From UBA1431 sp049324235 (GTDB lineage Bacteria > Bacillota > Clostridia > Christensenellales > UBA1431), in contig JBMOLJ010000080.1 of assembly GCA_049324235.1 (NCBI GenBank), positions 1 to 51,511 of the forward strand: a DNA stretch of 51,511 nt. Reading direction: 5' to 3'. Each line of letters opens with the position of its first letter. The first letter of the stretch is position 1. The notes under the pieces were generated by a model that was not told the origin of the DNA, made no database searches, and was given only the letters and a program-made list of their open reading frames with translations. The position numbers were made by a program, and so were the translations under genes. Below are positions 7,029 through 16,547 of the stretch, one piece after another.

Positions 7029-10000
7029 CATTCCTCATCCGCCTGTTTCTCAAGGTAATCTTCGATCCAGCCCTCAATCTTGCCCTGATAGTAATAGTTC
7101 CAGCCATAATATTTGTATCTCCTATTGGTGTAGTAGAGTTCAAGCTGCTGCAGCCATTCTGCATACTCATATACGCCATCCCATCCTCTCTGTTCGTATG
7201 CCTCTATCACCAATGGCTTGACCGTATGAGTGATGGAACCCTTTATGTCATCGTCTTTCCTGCCAAGCTCCTGTTGCTTCAAGATATATTCCTTGGCCGT
7301 ATCGATGTCGCCAGAGGTTATGGCCTCCCGCATTTTCTCTGCTTTGTCATCCATCACCCAGCCGTGCAGGTCGTCATCGCTGTATCCAAAGAACTTGAGT
7401 GTTTTGGCAAGAGTGTCAGCGCTGTATGTATCGCCCGAATCGACATATCCGATATATTCCTCCTTAAACTCCCCGGATACCTCGCGTTTTATAGCGTCAG
7501 CCGGGTTTTCGGCTTTGCTGTCCGCAAGTAATTCATCGTAAATGTCCTGAATTGCCGTCATGCTACCCTCACGGACAGCCGTGAAAAGGTCATCATAGTC
7601 GTACAATGGTGCGTTCAGTTCTTTCGTCATGTCCTTTTCTTCTTTCTCGTTTAGCGAATTCTCATAGAGGTTGATTGCCTTGTCCACAACTTCCTCGGAG
7701 AACCCATCCGCGATGATCTGATTCCGTAAGCTGCGCAGCATGGTGGTATTGACGTCCGCGCGCGCTTCATACGCCTCAGCGATACGCGGGTCTTTCTTCA
7801 TAAGCACATTCGCAATGCCGGTATCTATGTCTTGCGGGTTTTTCGGGCTGTCCTTATCGTTCGCAAGCAGCTTGCGTATATCTGCCACCTTTGCCTTATC
7901 ACTGGACAGGATGGCCTTGTAGATCGTCTGATAGGACTTCGTTGCTGTCGCTGTCTCGCTCTCCATGTCGATATTCTCTTCGGAAATGGCATTGTACATC
8001 CCCTGGAACGTCCGCATGAGGTTTCCGGCCGGAACGCCGGTTATCGTAGAGAGCGCGGAAGCCGTCTGGTACATCAGCCTGTACTCGCTCCACTTGCTGT
8101 CTCCCGTGAAATACCGGAGCCATTCTTTCGCCACGTTCAGGAACATTTCAGCGCCCTTGAGATCCAGCCGCGACGGGTTAAACCCTTCCGCGAGCGACCA
8201 TATGTCTTTTACAAAGGGTATCATGTTAAGTGGGTTGACGTTATCGCCAATGTTCTGTCCAAAGGCTCTCGCCCAACGCTCTTCCCAGGCATCCTCTTTG
8301 TCGTCTTTGTCTTCGTCATCCCCTGCCCTGCGGAACGCGTCAATCACAGCCGCGGCCGCTGCGTTGAATACAGCCGTGGCCGCGAACGTCAGCGCTGCCC
8401 GTGTGATCGCCTTCGCCTTGTCCAAATTCGTGCCCTGCTCGTTGAACGCATTTCGAAGCATGTTATAGGTTTTAATCGGTTCTGCCATGAATGCGGACGT
8501 CATCTGCGAGAGCAGGTTCCGTGAACGCATGATCTGGCTGCGATGAAATACGCTGTCAACTACCTGCGTCCTGTCAACGATCTCGGACAGCCTTTCGCCG
8601 ACCGCCTGATTAAATTCCTCGCTGCCGGGCGTAAGGTCTTGGCGCGTTGCCTTTATGTCCGCCTCGGCCGCGTTCCACAGATAGCCCCATGTAAGGTTGT
8701 CTGCCTGCTGCGCGAGCCAAAGGCTCCCTTGCCTTCCTTTCTGTATCACGGTACTGTCGCCTACGATGATCTCACGCATTGAGCGGCTGATGTTCAGGTC
8801 ATAGAAACCCCACGACTTCCATTGTGCAATCGGCGCATACTTACGCGCCTTGGCAATATTCGATTTATGGAACACAGCGCCCAGCAGATGCCACGCTTTA
8901 ACAACATTCGCCGCCCGGAGGTATGACGTGGGCTGCTGGATCACCACGCGTAGGTTCGCGGCCACCGCTGCAATTTTGGCATTGCGCACCGCCCTTTCCT
9001 GCAGACCGGTCGTGAAATCCGTGTTCGTCACGCCGTTGATGTCCTTAATGAGGTTGATAAAGTACCGTTTGCCATCGTCGCCCAGCGTCCGGCCGATGCT
9101 CTGCTTAATCGAACCAACGTCCGCCTCCCGGTAATTGAACCACTTCATCGCGTCCGAGAGCGGTACAACTAAGCCGTTGTATGTGGCCATCTCATCAACA
9201 TGCCGCGTAAACGTGTCAAATACGTCGTCCAGCACAAGCGGATTGCTCGCGCCCTTGACCGTGGATTTCGTCATGCCGAGGTTGCGCAGCGCATAGAGCA
9301 GGTTAACCATATTCGGGTCCTGCGTGTTGACAAAATCTTCATCCGTCTTGATCGGCCAATAATGTTCTTCCGTGAACTTTCTGTACCCGTACAGCGTCAT
9401 CGCTGCTTCGTTGCCCCATTCGGATGCATGTTCGCTGATAAACTGCTGCATCGAGTCGGCTATGGCCTTCTGCTCATCGGTTAGTGTGTCGATGATGTTC
9501 TGGACGTCCTGACTCGTCACTCTGACAGGCGCATGCGTAATCAGCGATACGCCACGCTTCCCGGACTTCGCCCGAATATCCGGAACTTTAATGCCGCCCC
9601 CGTAGATATGCCCGCGCGCCTGTTCGCGCTGGTTAAGCAGGTACAACTCCATGATTTGTGCAACGGTCAGCCTAAGTTCGCCGCCCTGAACCTTGAACGT
9701 CCTGGCCTGCGCACCTTTGCCCGACCATTTTCGCGTATCTGCGCCCTTGAGTACCTTCTTCATGTACTCCATCGCCTCGCCGATATGGACAATCTTCTTG
9801 TCAAAGCCTTTCCTCAATGCGGCCAGAACAGACTTTGCCGCGTCGCCCAGCTCATCGAAGAAGGAGAACGAATCCATTTGGGCAAACACCAGCGCCTTTT
9901 TGGCGGTCTTGACAAATGGGTTCCGGTTCGCTGCCTTGCGTTTGCCAAGGTCTTCAATTGTAGTAGTGCCCAGCTTTGCCACGTCCTCAAACCGTGCATT

Positions 10001-13000
10001 GGAATGAAGCTTGTTCGCCTCTACGACCGACCGTCTCAATATGCTGACAAGGAAATCCAGCTCACGCAGCTGATCGGCGTCCATGTCCGCGACCGTGGAT
10101 ACTTCACGGTTCACATCAATGAAAGTCTCAAGCCGTGGGATAAAGTCGGGATCGAGTTCAGCATAGAAGCCACTGTAATCAGCATCGGCCTGCCCCCGCT
10201 CCATGCGCGCCATCGCGTCCTTCAGATCGCGTAGTTTATCCCGCCACATCTGAGCCTTCTGAGTGTTCTTACTCCCAGCCATGTCCACGGTTTCAAGAAA
10301 ATCCGCAACCATCTTGCGCATGATTTCCGGCACGTGCTTAGTATCCGTAGGCCGCGTCATCCACGCATAGAGGTCTTTTACGTTCTTCTCAATGCGCGCT
10401 CTGTACTTCGCTTTAGCATCCCGCACCGCACGCTTTGCCCGGTCAGTTGCCTTCCAATCTCTAAACGCTGCTTTTTGTCTCATCAACGCCTCGTTTTTCT
10501 TATCTGTCAGCCGTTTATACTGCTCTCTGAGCCTTTCGGTGGTTTCGGTATCCTTTTTCACCTTCGACTCATTGTACCGGCGGGAAAGCTCCTGCCGTTT
10601 GGCCACGTTTTCAGCACGGAGCGCTTTGAGCCGGGCGTCATACCGCTCCTTACTCGCCTTGCGCACTTCTGTGATTTTACTACGGAACTGCGCCTTGACG
10701 CGGGCAAGCTCTGCAGCCTTCTTGTCGGCAAATGTCCGAACCTCGGGAATATCAAAATACGCATCGTATATCCGTAGGAACAGATCATACGCCGCCTCGT
10801 CCATGTTATACCCGAACGGGTTCCTATACTGCTGCCTTGTCGCCTCCACAGCGTCTAAAAGCACCATTGGCATATCGCCTTCTACGGTATCCGGGTCGAA
10901 CAGCTCGGGGTACATATCGGACAGTTCCTGCCATGCCACATCGAGGTATACGCCGTCGTTGGCGAGGTTCACGTTGCCAAATAAGCTATTCCTGTAATTG
11001 CGGTAGCTGTCGAACGCGGACGTAACTTCGCTGCGCTGGTTATCCGTCAGGCGGATGCGCGTTTCACGCAGGTACTTGCGTGCCTCGGCATAATATTCGT
11101 AAGCCTCACTGTCTATCTCGCTGGACTTCTCAAGGATTGCCCTTGCCATGCCGACGCCCAACTGGGAGACGTCTTCCCATACAGGCTGTTCAGCATTCGC
11201 GAGGTAATCAAACATGGTGCGCAGGTTCTCGGTCAGCGTATCCGCATCGTATGTGCTGTTGTATTCTTTTAGGATTTTACCCGCAAGCATATTGAGGGCC
11301 TTGTAGCTTACGTGGTGCCCCTCGGTCAGCTTGAACTGTGCCTTGGCGAGCTCAAGTGCCTCAGTAAGGCGCGCGTTTTCCTGTTCGAGTCGCCGCACGT
11401 CGACGTCGGAAGTATCTTTGAGGGAGAAACGGAAACGTTGCGCGTCGGATATCTTAGGTATCTCTCCGGTGTCGAAATATCTGTCTATACCAGCAAGTAC
11501 AACGGTAGAACTCGTACCGCGTGGATATTGGACAGAACCATCAAGATTGCCATTTAAATTCGAAAAGTCTATCATGACATCTCCGCTGAATCGGTCTATA
11601 TATCTGCGTAACACGGGACGCTGTGCGGCATTTGGCTTTACGGCAATATCTATCCTTGGGCTTTCCGGTTCCAAGCGGATGTTGCCCTTGGCCATAAATT
11701 CAACAAGCGCATCAGTGCCGTCAATACCTTTGTCAAACGCTCTTGAAATCTCGCGATGGTCTTGTGTGCGGTCTCCGCCACGAGCACCATCACGCTTACC
11801 GGAGAAATCGAGCACCGACCCGTCCGTTGTGATGTAGCCCGCCTCTTTCCAATTTGCGGTCGTGCTGAATATTTCCTTCGCCTTATCTTCAACGTCCTTT
11901 AACGAAAGCCTTATGCCATATTTAGATAAATCAATAGGCCCACCATCTCTCGGCATAGGCTCAAGCCCATGATCGCGCTGAATTTGATCGACCTCCACAT
12001 CGGAAAGGATACGGTTGATCTTCATTGCGCCAGTTATAATCCACTCGCCTTCCATGGCCGGATTTGTCTTAAATCTATAATACCCGTCCGCGGGCACACG
12101 GTCTTTTATGTCTGCCCTGTTCTTTACGAGCACGCCATTTTTGTTGATGCCGTTCCTGTTTGCCTCTTCCTGATAATCAATATCGGCGGCTGCTTCAACC
12201 TCACACCACACCACGTCTGGATGCTGGGCAACGATTTTTCCGCTTGCATCCTTCTTTCCGATATGCGCAGCCCGAGGAAGATCGCCAAGGTGCCACCCGG
12301 GGCGTAGCGCCAGCTTGCCGAGCTTTGTTTTGGTGTTGTCGCCTATATCTGCATTAAGCCACACCCCAGCCGGCGTTTCCTCGTTTGCGTTTACGAATAA
12401 CGGGAACAGTTTTCCTGGCTGGCTCTTTTTTACCCGCATTGCCTTATAGGCAACGATGGTTTTCTTTGGCGGATCGTCATCACGAATTGAAAAGCGTACG
12501 TCCGAATCTTCGTATAACAGCTTCTCTGCCGGGTCCTTTAAAGAAAACTTCGTATCATTTTCCCCTGTCTCGCGTATACTATCCTTGACAGGAGTATCTT
12601 TTTGTGGTACTTTCTTGTCAGAAATATTACTGACGGATGCGGCGTTTGTGTTAATCACAGGTTGACCGCTGGTGACGTCAGTAATATTTTTAATTTTGGT
12701 GACATCGTAGAATATTCTTCCCCTATTGGTAATTTGAACGGAAATCTGACCTTGAAAATATTCTTTGCCAACCTTAAAAACAGTTTTGTATTTATCCCAA
12801 CCCCCTGTAACTTCTGGATGCCTACCATCATCTTCTTCGTGCACGATAAATGTGCTCGCGTTCAGCAAGTTTTCCAGTTCTGTAGATGAGCGCATTTTAG
12901 CTTCTTTTATGGTTTCATCCTTGATGTATTTAACTGGAAACGAAAACTCGTCGGCGCTTCGCCTATTAACATAAGCGCGGTTTTCGTCGCCTATTACGCG

Positions 13001-16000
13001 GCCCTTGAACCTTTCTTTAATAATTTTACGCGCCAATTTTTGCATTTCGGTTAAAGACAGTCCATCGAAAATATCCTGATCCGTATCAACCTCAACATAT
13101 TTAGTGCCATCCTTAAATTCCTTAATGCTAAATCTCGGCTGGTTGTCCGAAATCGTTTCCGCGCCGCTTATCTCCTCCAACGCAGCAAAATAAGCCTCTC
13201 GGATAGCGTCAATCGCCTGAATATCACCTTCAATGCTCTGCATCTGCCGCCAGCTCTTTTGTTCCTTAAGGATGTCGTATGTTTTTCGCAGGAAAGCCTT
13301 TACGGCATCGAGTATCTTTTGGAATACGGTACGCACGTCCTCACTCTCCCCGACAAACCGTTGGGCAAACTCCTTGCCGGTCTGCTTGTCCGTCAGAATC
13401 ACGGGCACAGTGTTGGCCACGACCTCCTCGCGCAAGTACGCCTCGTCCTGGTCGGGGTAAAGTTCACGCTGCGTTTCTATTAAGGCGTCGATATCTTCGC
13501 CTTTTTCCCGCAATGTATCAAATACGATCTCCTCAAGCCTCTCGTACCCGAGCCCATTATTTGATTTAATGTCATGGATGGATTCGTGCACGGCAAAGTG
13601 CATATACGCCTGCCCGATGCCGTCGATAGCAATATGATACTCGTTTGTATCCGGATCGAAGTACGCGTTGACGCCGCTTTTTAGCTGCCTGCCCTTAACC
13701 TCCGTGATCGTATCCTCGAACACAACCTTACGGCCTATTGCGCTGAACACCTTGTCAATCGCATCGATCTGCGCTTCCTGCTCCTTCGTGGTCTTGCCCT
13801 TGTATGCTCGTACCACACCCCCCTGTCTTTTCTCGGGGCTTTGGGCTTCTTCTGCAGGGGGCTTTACCTCTGCCGGCACAGCAGAAGCTTTGGTGCGGAC
13901 GTCCGTCAATTCGCCGGCATTCTGCCCGGCAAAGTATGCGGCCTGCCGAACCACCCGCGGCAGGGATTTACCATATAGGCTGTTATTGACCGCACTCTCG
14001 ATGCTCATGCCCTTGCGCGCAGCGCCGTAGATAGACGTAAATCCGGAATAGTATTCGCCCACCGGGATGCTATTGTCATAGGACGAAACAAACGTCTTTG
14101 CCGTGTTCGTATCAAACTTGGCGGCCAATTCATACAGCCGGTCGGTGTTTGGATCATCAAAGGTTATATCGTCAAGCACAGCAGTATTCCCGTCCGTTTT
14201 TGCCACATAAACCTTGCCGTTTTCCACTGCAGAAATCCCCATCACTTCGAGTGGGGAGTTGCTATTGTTATATGTTGCGGTATGCAGACCTACCCGTCCT
14301 TCGCGCGCGCCCATCTGGGCGGCTGTAACCGCCTCCTCCTGCGCAATTGTGGTAGGGGTGGTATATTCGCCCGCCCGCGCTCCCTGCACGGCCTGTGGCG
14401 TAGCCTGGCGGATGGTGACGGGGGTTTGTGCGCCTGAGTCCGCCCTCCGCACGCCAGCAGCCTCCTGCGCCGCACGCGCAAGCATATCATCCGCCTGCGC
14501 AGTCTCATACTCCTCAGCTAAATTCTCGCTCGGCACATACATAAACGACACGTCACCGCCGTCAGCCTTGTATTGCATAAGCAGTTCGCCGACATTAACG
14601 GCGTTGGCGTTCGTTTTGCCTTCCTTCATTGTGGAGGCCAGCTTATACGCCTTTGAAGACGGATTCAATGCAAGGGAGTTTAATACAAGCTCGTCGTATT
14701 TCTCTGCCTGTAATACCGCGTTTCCGGCCTGTTTCGAGGATATATTACCGGCAATAGTTGAAGGTCCGTCGATAAGACCGGAGGTAACGGCACCGAGCAG
14801 GAATGCATACGTGGCGTCAGGATTGTTCCACGGGAAAGGATTGAACTCGTTGTTCTCGCCGAGGGTAATGTTTCGGAACACCGGATCAAGAATTTCCTGC
14901 AGGTATTCCTCCATGCCTTCACTGAATCCTTTTAACCCAAACTCAGTTGATATACGCAAGAAAGAATTATCGATATTTTTTACTACTTTATTGACCAGAT
15001 TGCCGGAGAGCCTGCCGCCTAACTTGCTGATACCGCCGAGAAGGTATTGTAAGCCGCCTTCTGACGCGCCAACAAGGAGGGAATACGTTTCGGCCTGCTC
15101 TTTTGTATATCCGGCGTTAAGCGCATCCTTGTACGCGCCGCCCTTCGTACTCAGCCCCATTGTAAACGCACCCAGACCTTGTGCAACCGTCTCCGGAGCA
15201 CCTAGCCCACCCGTCAAAGTGGACACAGCAACCGAAGGCGCCATATAGCTTACCGCGCCGAGTACATCGTGCGTAATCCTCCCAAAACTACCTTCGGGGA
15301 GGTCCTGGGTAATAAACTGGTCAGCATATTGCGTTGACGATGTCGGAAGCGCATCTTCGCTGAAAAGTTGCCCGACGTCCGATGAGAACCGATTGAGTCC
15401 CGCAGGTATAGAATATAACGGTGCATACCACTGTCCCTTCATGCTTTCGGCTATCGCCCCGCCTTCCCTTTGTTTAAGCGTGTCCGAGATGAATTTTAAA
15501 TAGTCCTCAGCCTCGTTCGTGCCCTTCTCAAGGTCTTTCCCGAGTAAATAATTGTATATGCCCTTCTCGTTATCGTTCATCTGGAATGTATCTGGGAATA
15601 TATTGTCGGGGTCGTTAAAAGGGAGAACTGCCTGGAACGCCATCCCAAGCGCTGTAGTGTCCTCCTTGTCCCTCGTCACCTTGTTATTATCTACCTCCGC
15701 ACCTTTGGTGGCATACTGCTTGAAATCCGGTGCGGTGAGAACAGAATTATACCGGATTGCGTCCTGTATCTTTTTGGCTGTTTTATAATCGGCCTCTTTC
15801 GCATTCAAAGTATTTTTGAGCTCATCAACTCGTTCGCTTTGCTCTTTACTGACCATCCACGGCAAATTTTGCTTTGCCATTTTAGTGGACGTTATAGCGG
15901 GGTTTACCTTCGACCGATAATTGTCAAGATCGGCCTTCGCCGCCTTCAAATCAACCTTAGAAAGCCGCTGGTATTCGTTGTATTCGGCCTCATCTTTCCA

Positions 16001-16528
16001 CTGGCTCCAGTAGTCATACTCAGCGTCGAGGTTGGCTCTGGTGTCGTTGATATTTTTAAGGCCTTCATCCAGTGAATCAAGGATTTTCTGTACCGTATCA
16101 GCGTCATATTCGCCCTGGTGCTTTGTGTAGTAGTCCCGGGACATCTTCGCTTTTTTCAAAAGATCATCTAGGTCCGCACGATATTTATCAATGTCGGCAG
16201 GATTACGGTATTTATCTTTTTGGGATGATCGGGCAGAATAATCGGATGTTATTCGTTTTTGAAAAGAAGAGATGGAATTAGCCCAATGATAGAAAGCGGC
16301 ATCGTCCAGGCTCATCTTTGAACTGCCTCGGATCGAAGAGATGCTGACTATATCATCTTTCGAATACCCTTTCAGTCGCATGGATTTATACGTCTCATAG
16401 TCCATGTTCACGGAAGGCGCACTACCGCCGCCAGAACTCGACTTGGCAGACGAAGCGTTATCCATTTGCTCTATCTGCTCTTTTGTGTAACCGCTTTGGC
16501 GGTATTTCTTATAAGTTGCGTAATCCAT
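7028..16528 (-). CDS. Giant large polyvalent protein (LPP), 3166 residues, probable injected virion protein
   Basis: This gene takes 9.5 kb, about 22% of the prophage. Visible parts, in order: two N-terminal repeats of a MDYxTYKxxRxxGYxKxxI unit (residues 1-23 and 42-64); coiled coil (about 100-260); hydrophobic segments (about 420-470 and 560-590); a gluzincin-like metallopeptidase at about 890-1080 with HESIH at 981-985 and a possible third ligand in REEVVANT; a module at 1137-1326 resembling LPD3/barnase-EndoU-type domains (weak); further unnamed modules at 1350-1539 and 1545-1699; a long basic coiled coil (about 1980-2140); an LPD38-like region (about 2200-2600, weak); and a hydrophobic stretch near 2720. 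Five RFS[IL]K-like motifs separate the middle modules (1132, 1327, 1345, 1540, 1700). Large polyvalent proteins of phages are thought to enter the cell with the DNA; that role is inferred here. No RNA polymerase motifs were seen. Confidence 0.85.
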   Translation of the reverse strand: MDYATYKKYRQSGYTKEQIEQMDNASSAKSSSGGGSAPSVNMDYETYKSMRLKGYSKDDIVSISSIRGSSKMSLDDAAFYHWANSISSFQKRITSDYSARSSQKDKYRNPADIDKYRADLDDLLKKAKMSRDYYTKHQGEYDADTVQKILDSLDEGLKNINDTRANLDAEYDYWSQWKDEAEYNEYQRLSKVDLKAAKADLDNYRSKVNPAITSTKMAKQNLPWMVSKEQSERVDELKNTLNAKEADYKTAKKIQDAIRYNSVLTAPDFKQYATKGAEVDNNKVTRDKEDTTALGMAFQAVLPFNDPDNIFPDTFQMNDNEKGIYNYLLGKDLEKGTNEAEDYLKFISDTLKQREGGAIAESMKGQWYAPLYSIPAGLNRFSSDVGQLFSEDALPTSSTQYADQFITQDLPEGSFGRITHDVLGAVSYMAPSVAVSTLTGGLGAPETVAQGLGAFTMGLSTKGGAYKDALNAGYTKEQAETYSLLVGASEGGLQYLLGGISKLGGRLSGNLVNKVVKNIDNSFLRISTEFGLKGFSEGMEEYLQEILDPVFRNITLGENNEFNPFPWNNPDATYAFLLGAVTSGLIDGPSTIAGNISSKQAGNAVLQAEKYDELVLNSLALNPSSKAYKLASTMKEGKTNANAVNVGELLMQYKADGGDVSFMYVPSENLAEEYETAQADDMLARAAQEAAGVRRADSGAQTPVTIRQATPQAVQGARAGEYTTPTTIAQEEAVTAAQMGAREGRVGLHTATYNNSNSPLEVMGISAVENGKVYVAKTDGNTAVLDDITFDDPNTDRLYELAAKFDTNTAKTFVSSYDNSIPVGEYYSGFTSIYGAARKGMSIESAVNNSLYGKSLPRVVRQAAYFAGQNAGELTDVRTKASAVPAEVKPPAEEAQSPEKRQGGVVRAYKGKTTKEQEAQIDAIDKVFSAIGRKVVFEDTITEVKGRQLKSGVNAYFDPDTNEYHIAIDGIGQAYMHFAVHESIHDIKSNNGLGYERLEEIVFDTLREKGEDIDALIETQRELYPDQDEAYLREEVVANTVPVILTDKQTGKEFAQRFVGESEDVRTVFQKILDAVKAFLRKTYDILKEQKSWRQMQSIEGDIQAIDAIREAYFAALEEISGAETISDNQPRFSIKEFKDGTKYVEVDTDQDIFDGLSLTEMQKLARKIIKERFKGRVIGDENRAYVNRRSADEFSFPVKYIKDETIKEAKMRSSTELENLLNASTFIVHEEDDGRHPEVTGGWDKYKTVFKVGKEYFQGQISVQITNRGRIFYDVTKIKNITDVTSGQPVINTNAASVSNISDKKVPQKDTPVKDSIRETGENDTKFSLKDPAEKLLYEDSDVRFSIRDDDPPKKTIVAYKAMRVKKSQPGKLFPLFVNANEETPAGVWLNADIGDNTKTKLGKLALRPGWHLGDLPRAAHIGKKDASGKIVAQHPDVVWCEVEAAADIDYQEEANRNGINKNGVLVKNRADIKDRVPADGYYRFKTNPAMEGEWIITGAMKINRILSDVEVDQIQRDHGLEPMPRDGGPIDLSKYGIRLSLKDVEDKAKEIFSTTANWKEAGYITTDGSVLDFSGKRDGARGGDRTQDHREISRAFDKGIDGTDALVEFMAKGNIRLEPESPRIDIAVKPNAAQRPVLRRYIDRFSGDVMIDFSNLNGNLDGSVQYPRGTSSTVVLAGIDRYFDTGEIPKISDAQRFRFSLKDTSDVDVRRLEQENARLTEALELAKAQFKLTEGHHVSYKALNMLAGKILKEYNSTYDADTLTENLRTMFDYLANAEQPVWEDVSQLGVGMARAILEKSSEIDSEAYEYYAEARKYLRETRIRLTDNQRSEVTSAFDSYRNYRNSLFGNVNLANDGVYLDVAWQELSDMYPELFDPDTVEGDMPMVLLDAVEATRQQYRNPFGYNMDEAAYDLFLRIYDAYFDIPEVRTFADKKAAELARVKAQFRSKITEVRKASKERYDARLKALRAENVAKRQELSRRYNESKVKKDTETTERLREQYKRLTDKKNEALMRQKAAFRDWKATDRAKRAVRDAKAKYRARIEKNVKDLYAWMTRPTDTKHVPEIMRKMVADFLETVDMAGSKNTQKAQMWRDKLRDLKDAMARMERGQADADYSGFYAELDPDFIPRLETFIDVNREVSTVADMDADQLRELDFLVSILRRSVVEANKLHSNARFEDVAKLGTTTIEDLGKRKAANRNPFVKTAKKALVFAQMDSFSFFDELGDAAKSVLAALRKGFDKKIVHIGEAMEYMKKVLKGADTRKWSGKGAQARTFKVQGGELRLTVAQIMELYLLNQREQARGHIYGGGIKVPDIRAKSGKRGVSLITHAPVRVTSQDVQNIIDTLTDEQKAIADSMQQFISEHASEWGNEAAMTLYGYRKFTEEHYWPIKTDEDFVNTQDPNMVNLLYALRNLGMTKSTVKGASNPLVLDDVFDTFTRHVDEMATYNGLVVPLSDAMKWFNYREADVGSIKQSIGRTLGDDGKRYFINLIKDINGVTNTDFTTGLQERAVRNAKIAAVAANLRVVIQQPTSYLRAANVVKAWHLLGAVFHKSNIAKARKYAPIAQWKSWGFYDLNISRSMREIIVGDSTVIQKGRQGSLWLAQQADNLTWGYLWNAAEADIKATRQDLTPGSEEFNQAVGERLSEIVDRTQVVDSVFHRSQIMRSRNLLSQMTSAFMAEPIKTYNMLRNAFNEQGTNLDKAKAITRAALTFAATAVFNAAAAAVIDAFRRAGDDEDKDDKEDAWEERWARAFGQNIGDNVNPLNMIPFVKDIWSLAEGFNPSRLDLKGAEMFLNVAKEWLRYFTGDSKWSEYRLMYQTASALSTITGVPAGNLMRTFQGMYNAISEENIDMESETATATKSYQTIYKAILSSDKAKVADIRKLLANDKDSPKNPQDIDTGIANVLMKKDPRIAEAYEARADVNTTMLRSLRNQIIADGFSEEVVDKAINLYENSLNEKEEKDMTKELNAPLYDYDDLFTAVREGSMTAIQDIYDELLADSKAENPADAIKREVSGEFKEEYIGYVDSGDTYSADTLAKTLKFFGYSDDDLHGWVMDDKAEKMREAITSGDIDTAKEYILKQQELGRKDDDIKGSITHTVKPLVIEAYEQRGWDGVYEYAEWLQQLELYYTNRRYKYYGWNYYYQGKIEGWIEDYLEKQADEE

Positions 16529-16547
16529 ACATCCTCCTACAGAACGG

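Noticed and set aside
14214..15248. A 344-codon plus-strand ORF opposite the giant gene
   Set aside because: It is antisense to an unbroken 3166-codon frame, has no ribosome binding site, and its composition (Ser/Pro/Arg-rich) is that of a frame shadow. The same holds for plus-strand ORFs at 7832-8524, 9533-10234 and 13668-14030.
7028..16528. N4-type virion RNA polymerase
   Set aside because: The size and virion context are suggestive, but no polymerase motifs (T7-like palm or fingers) were found. Domain content fits large polyvalent proteins.
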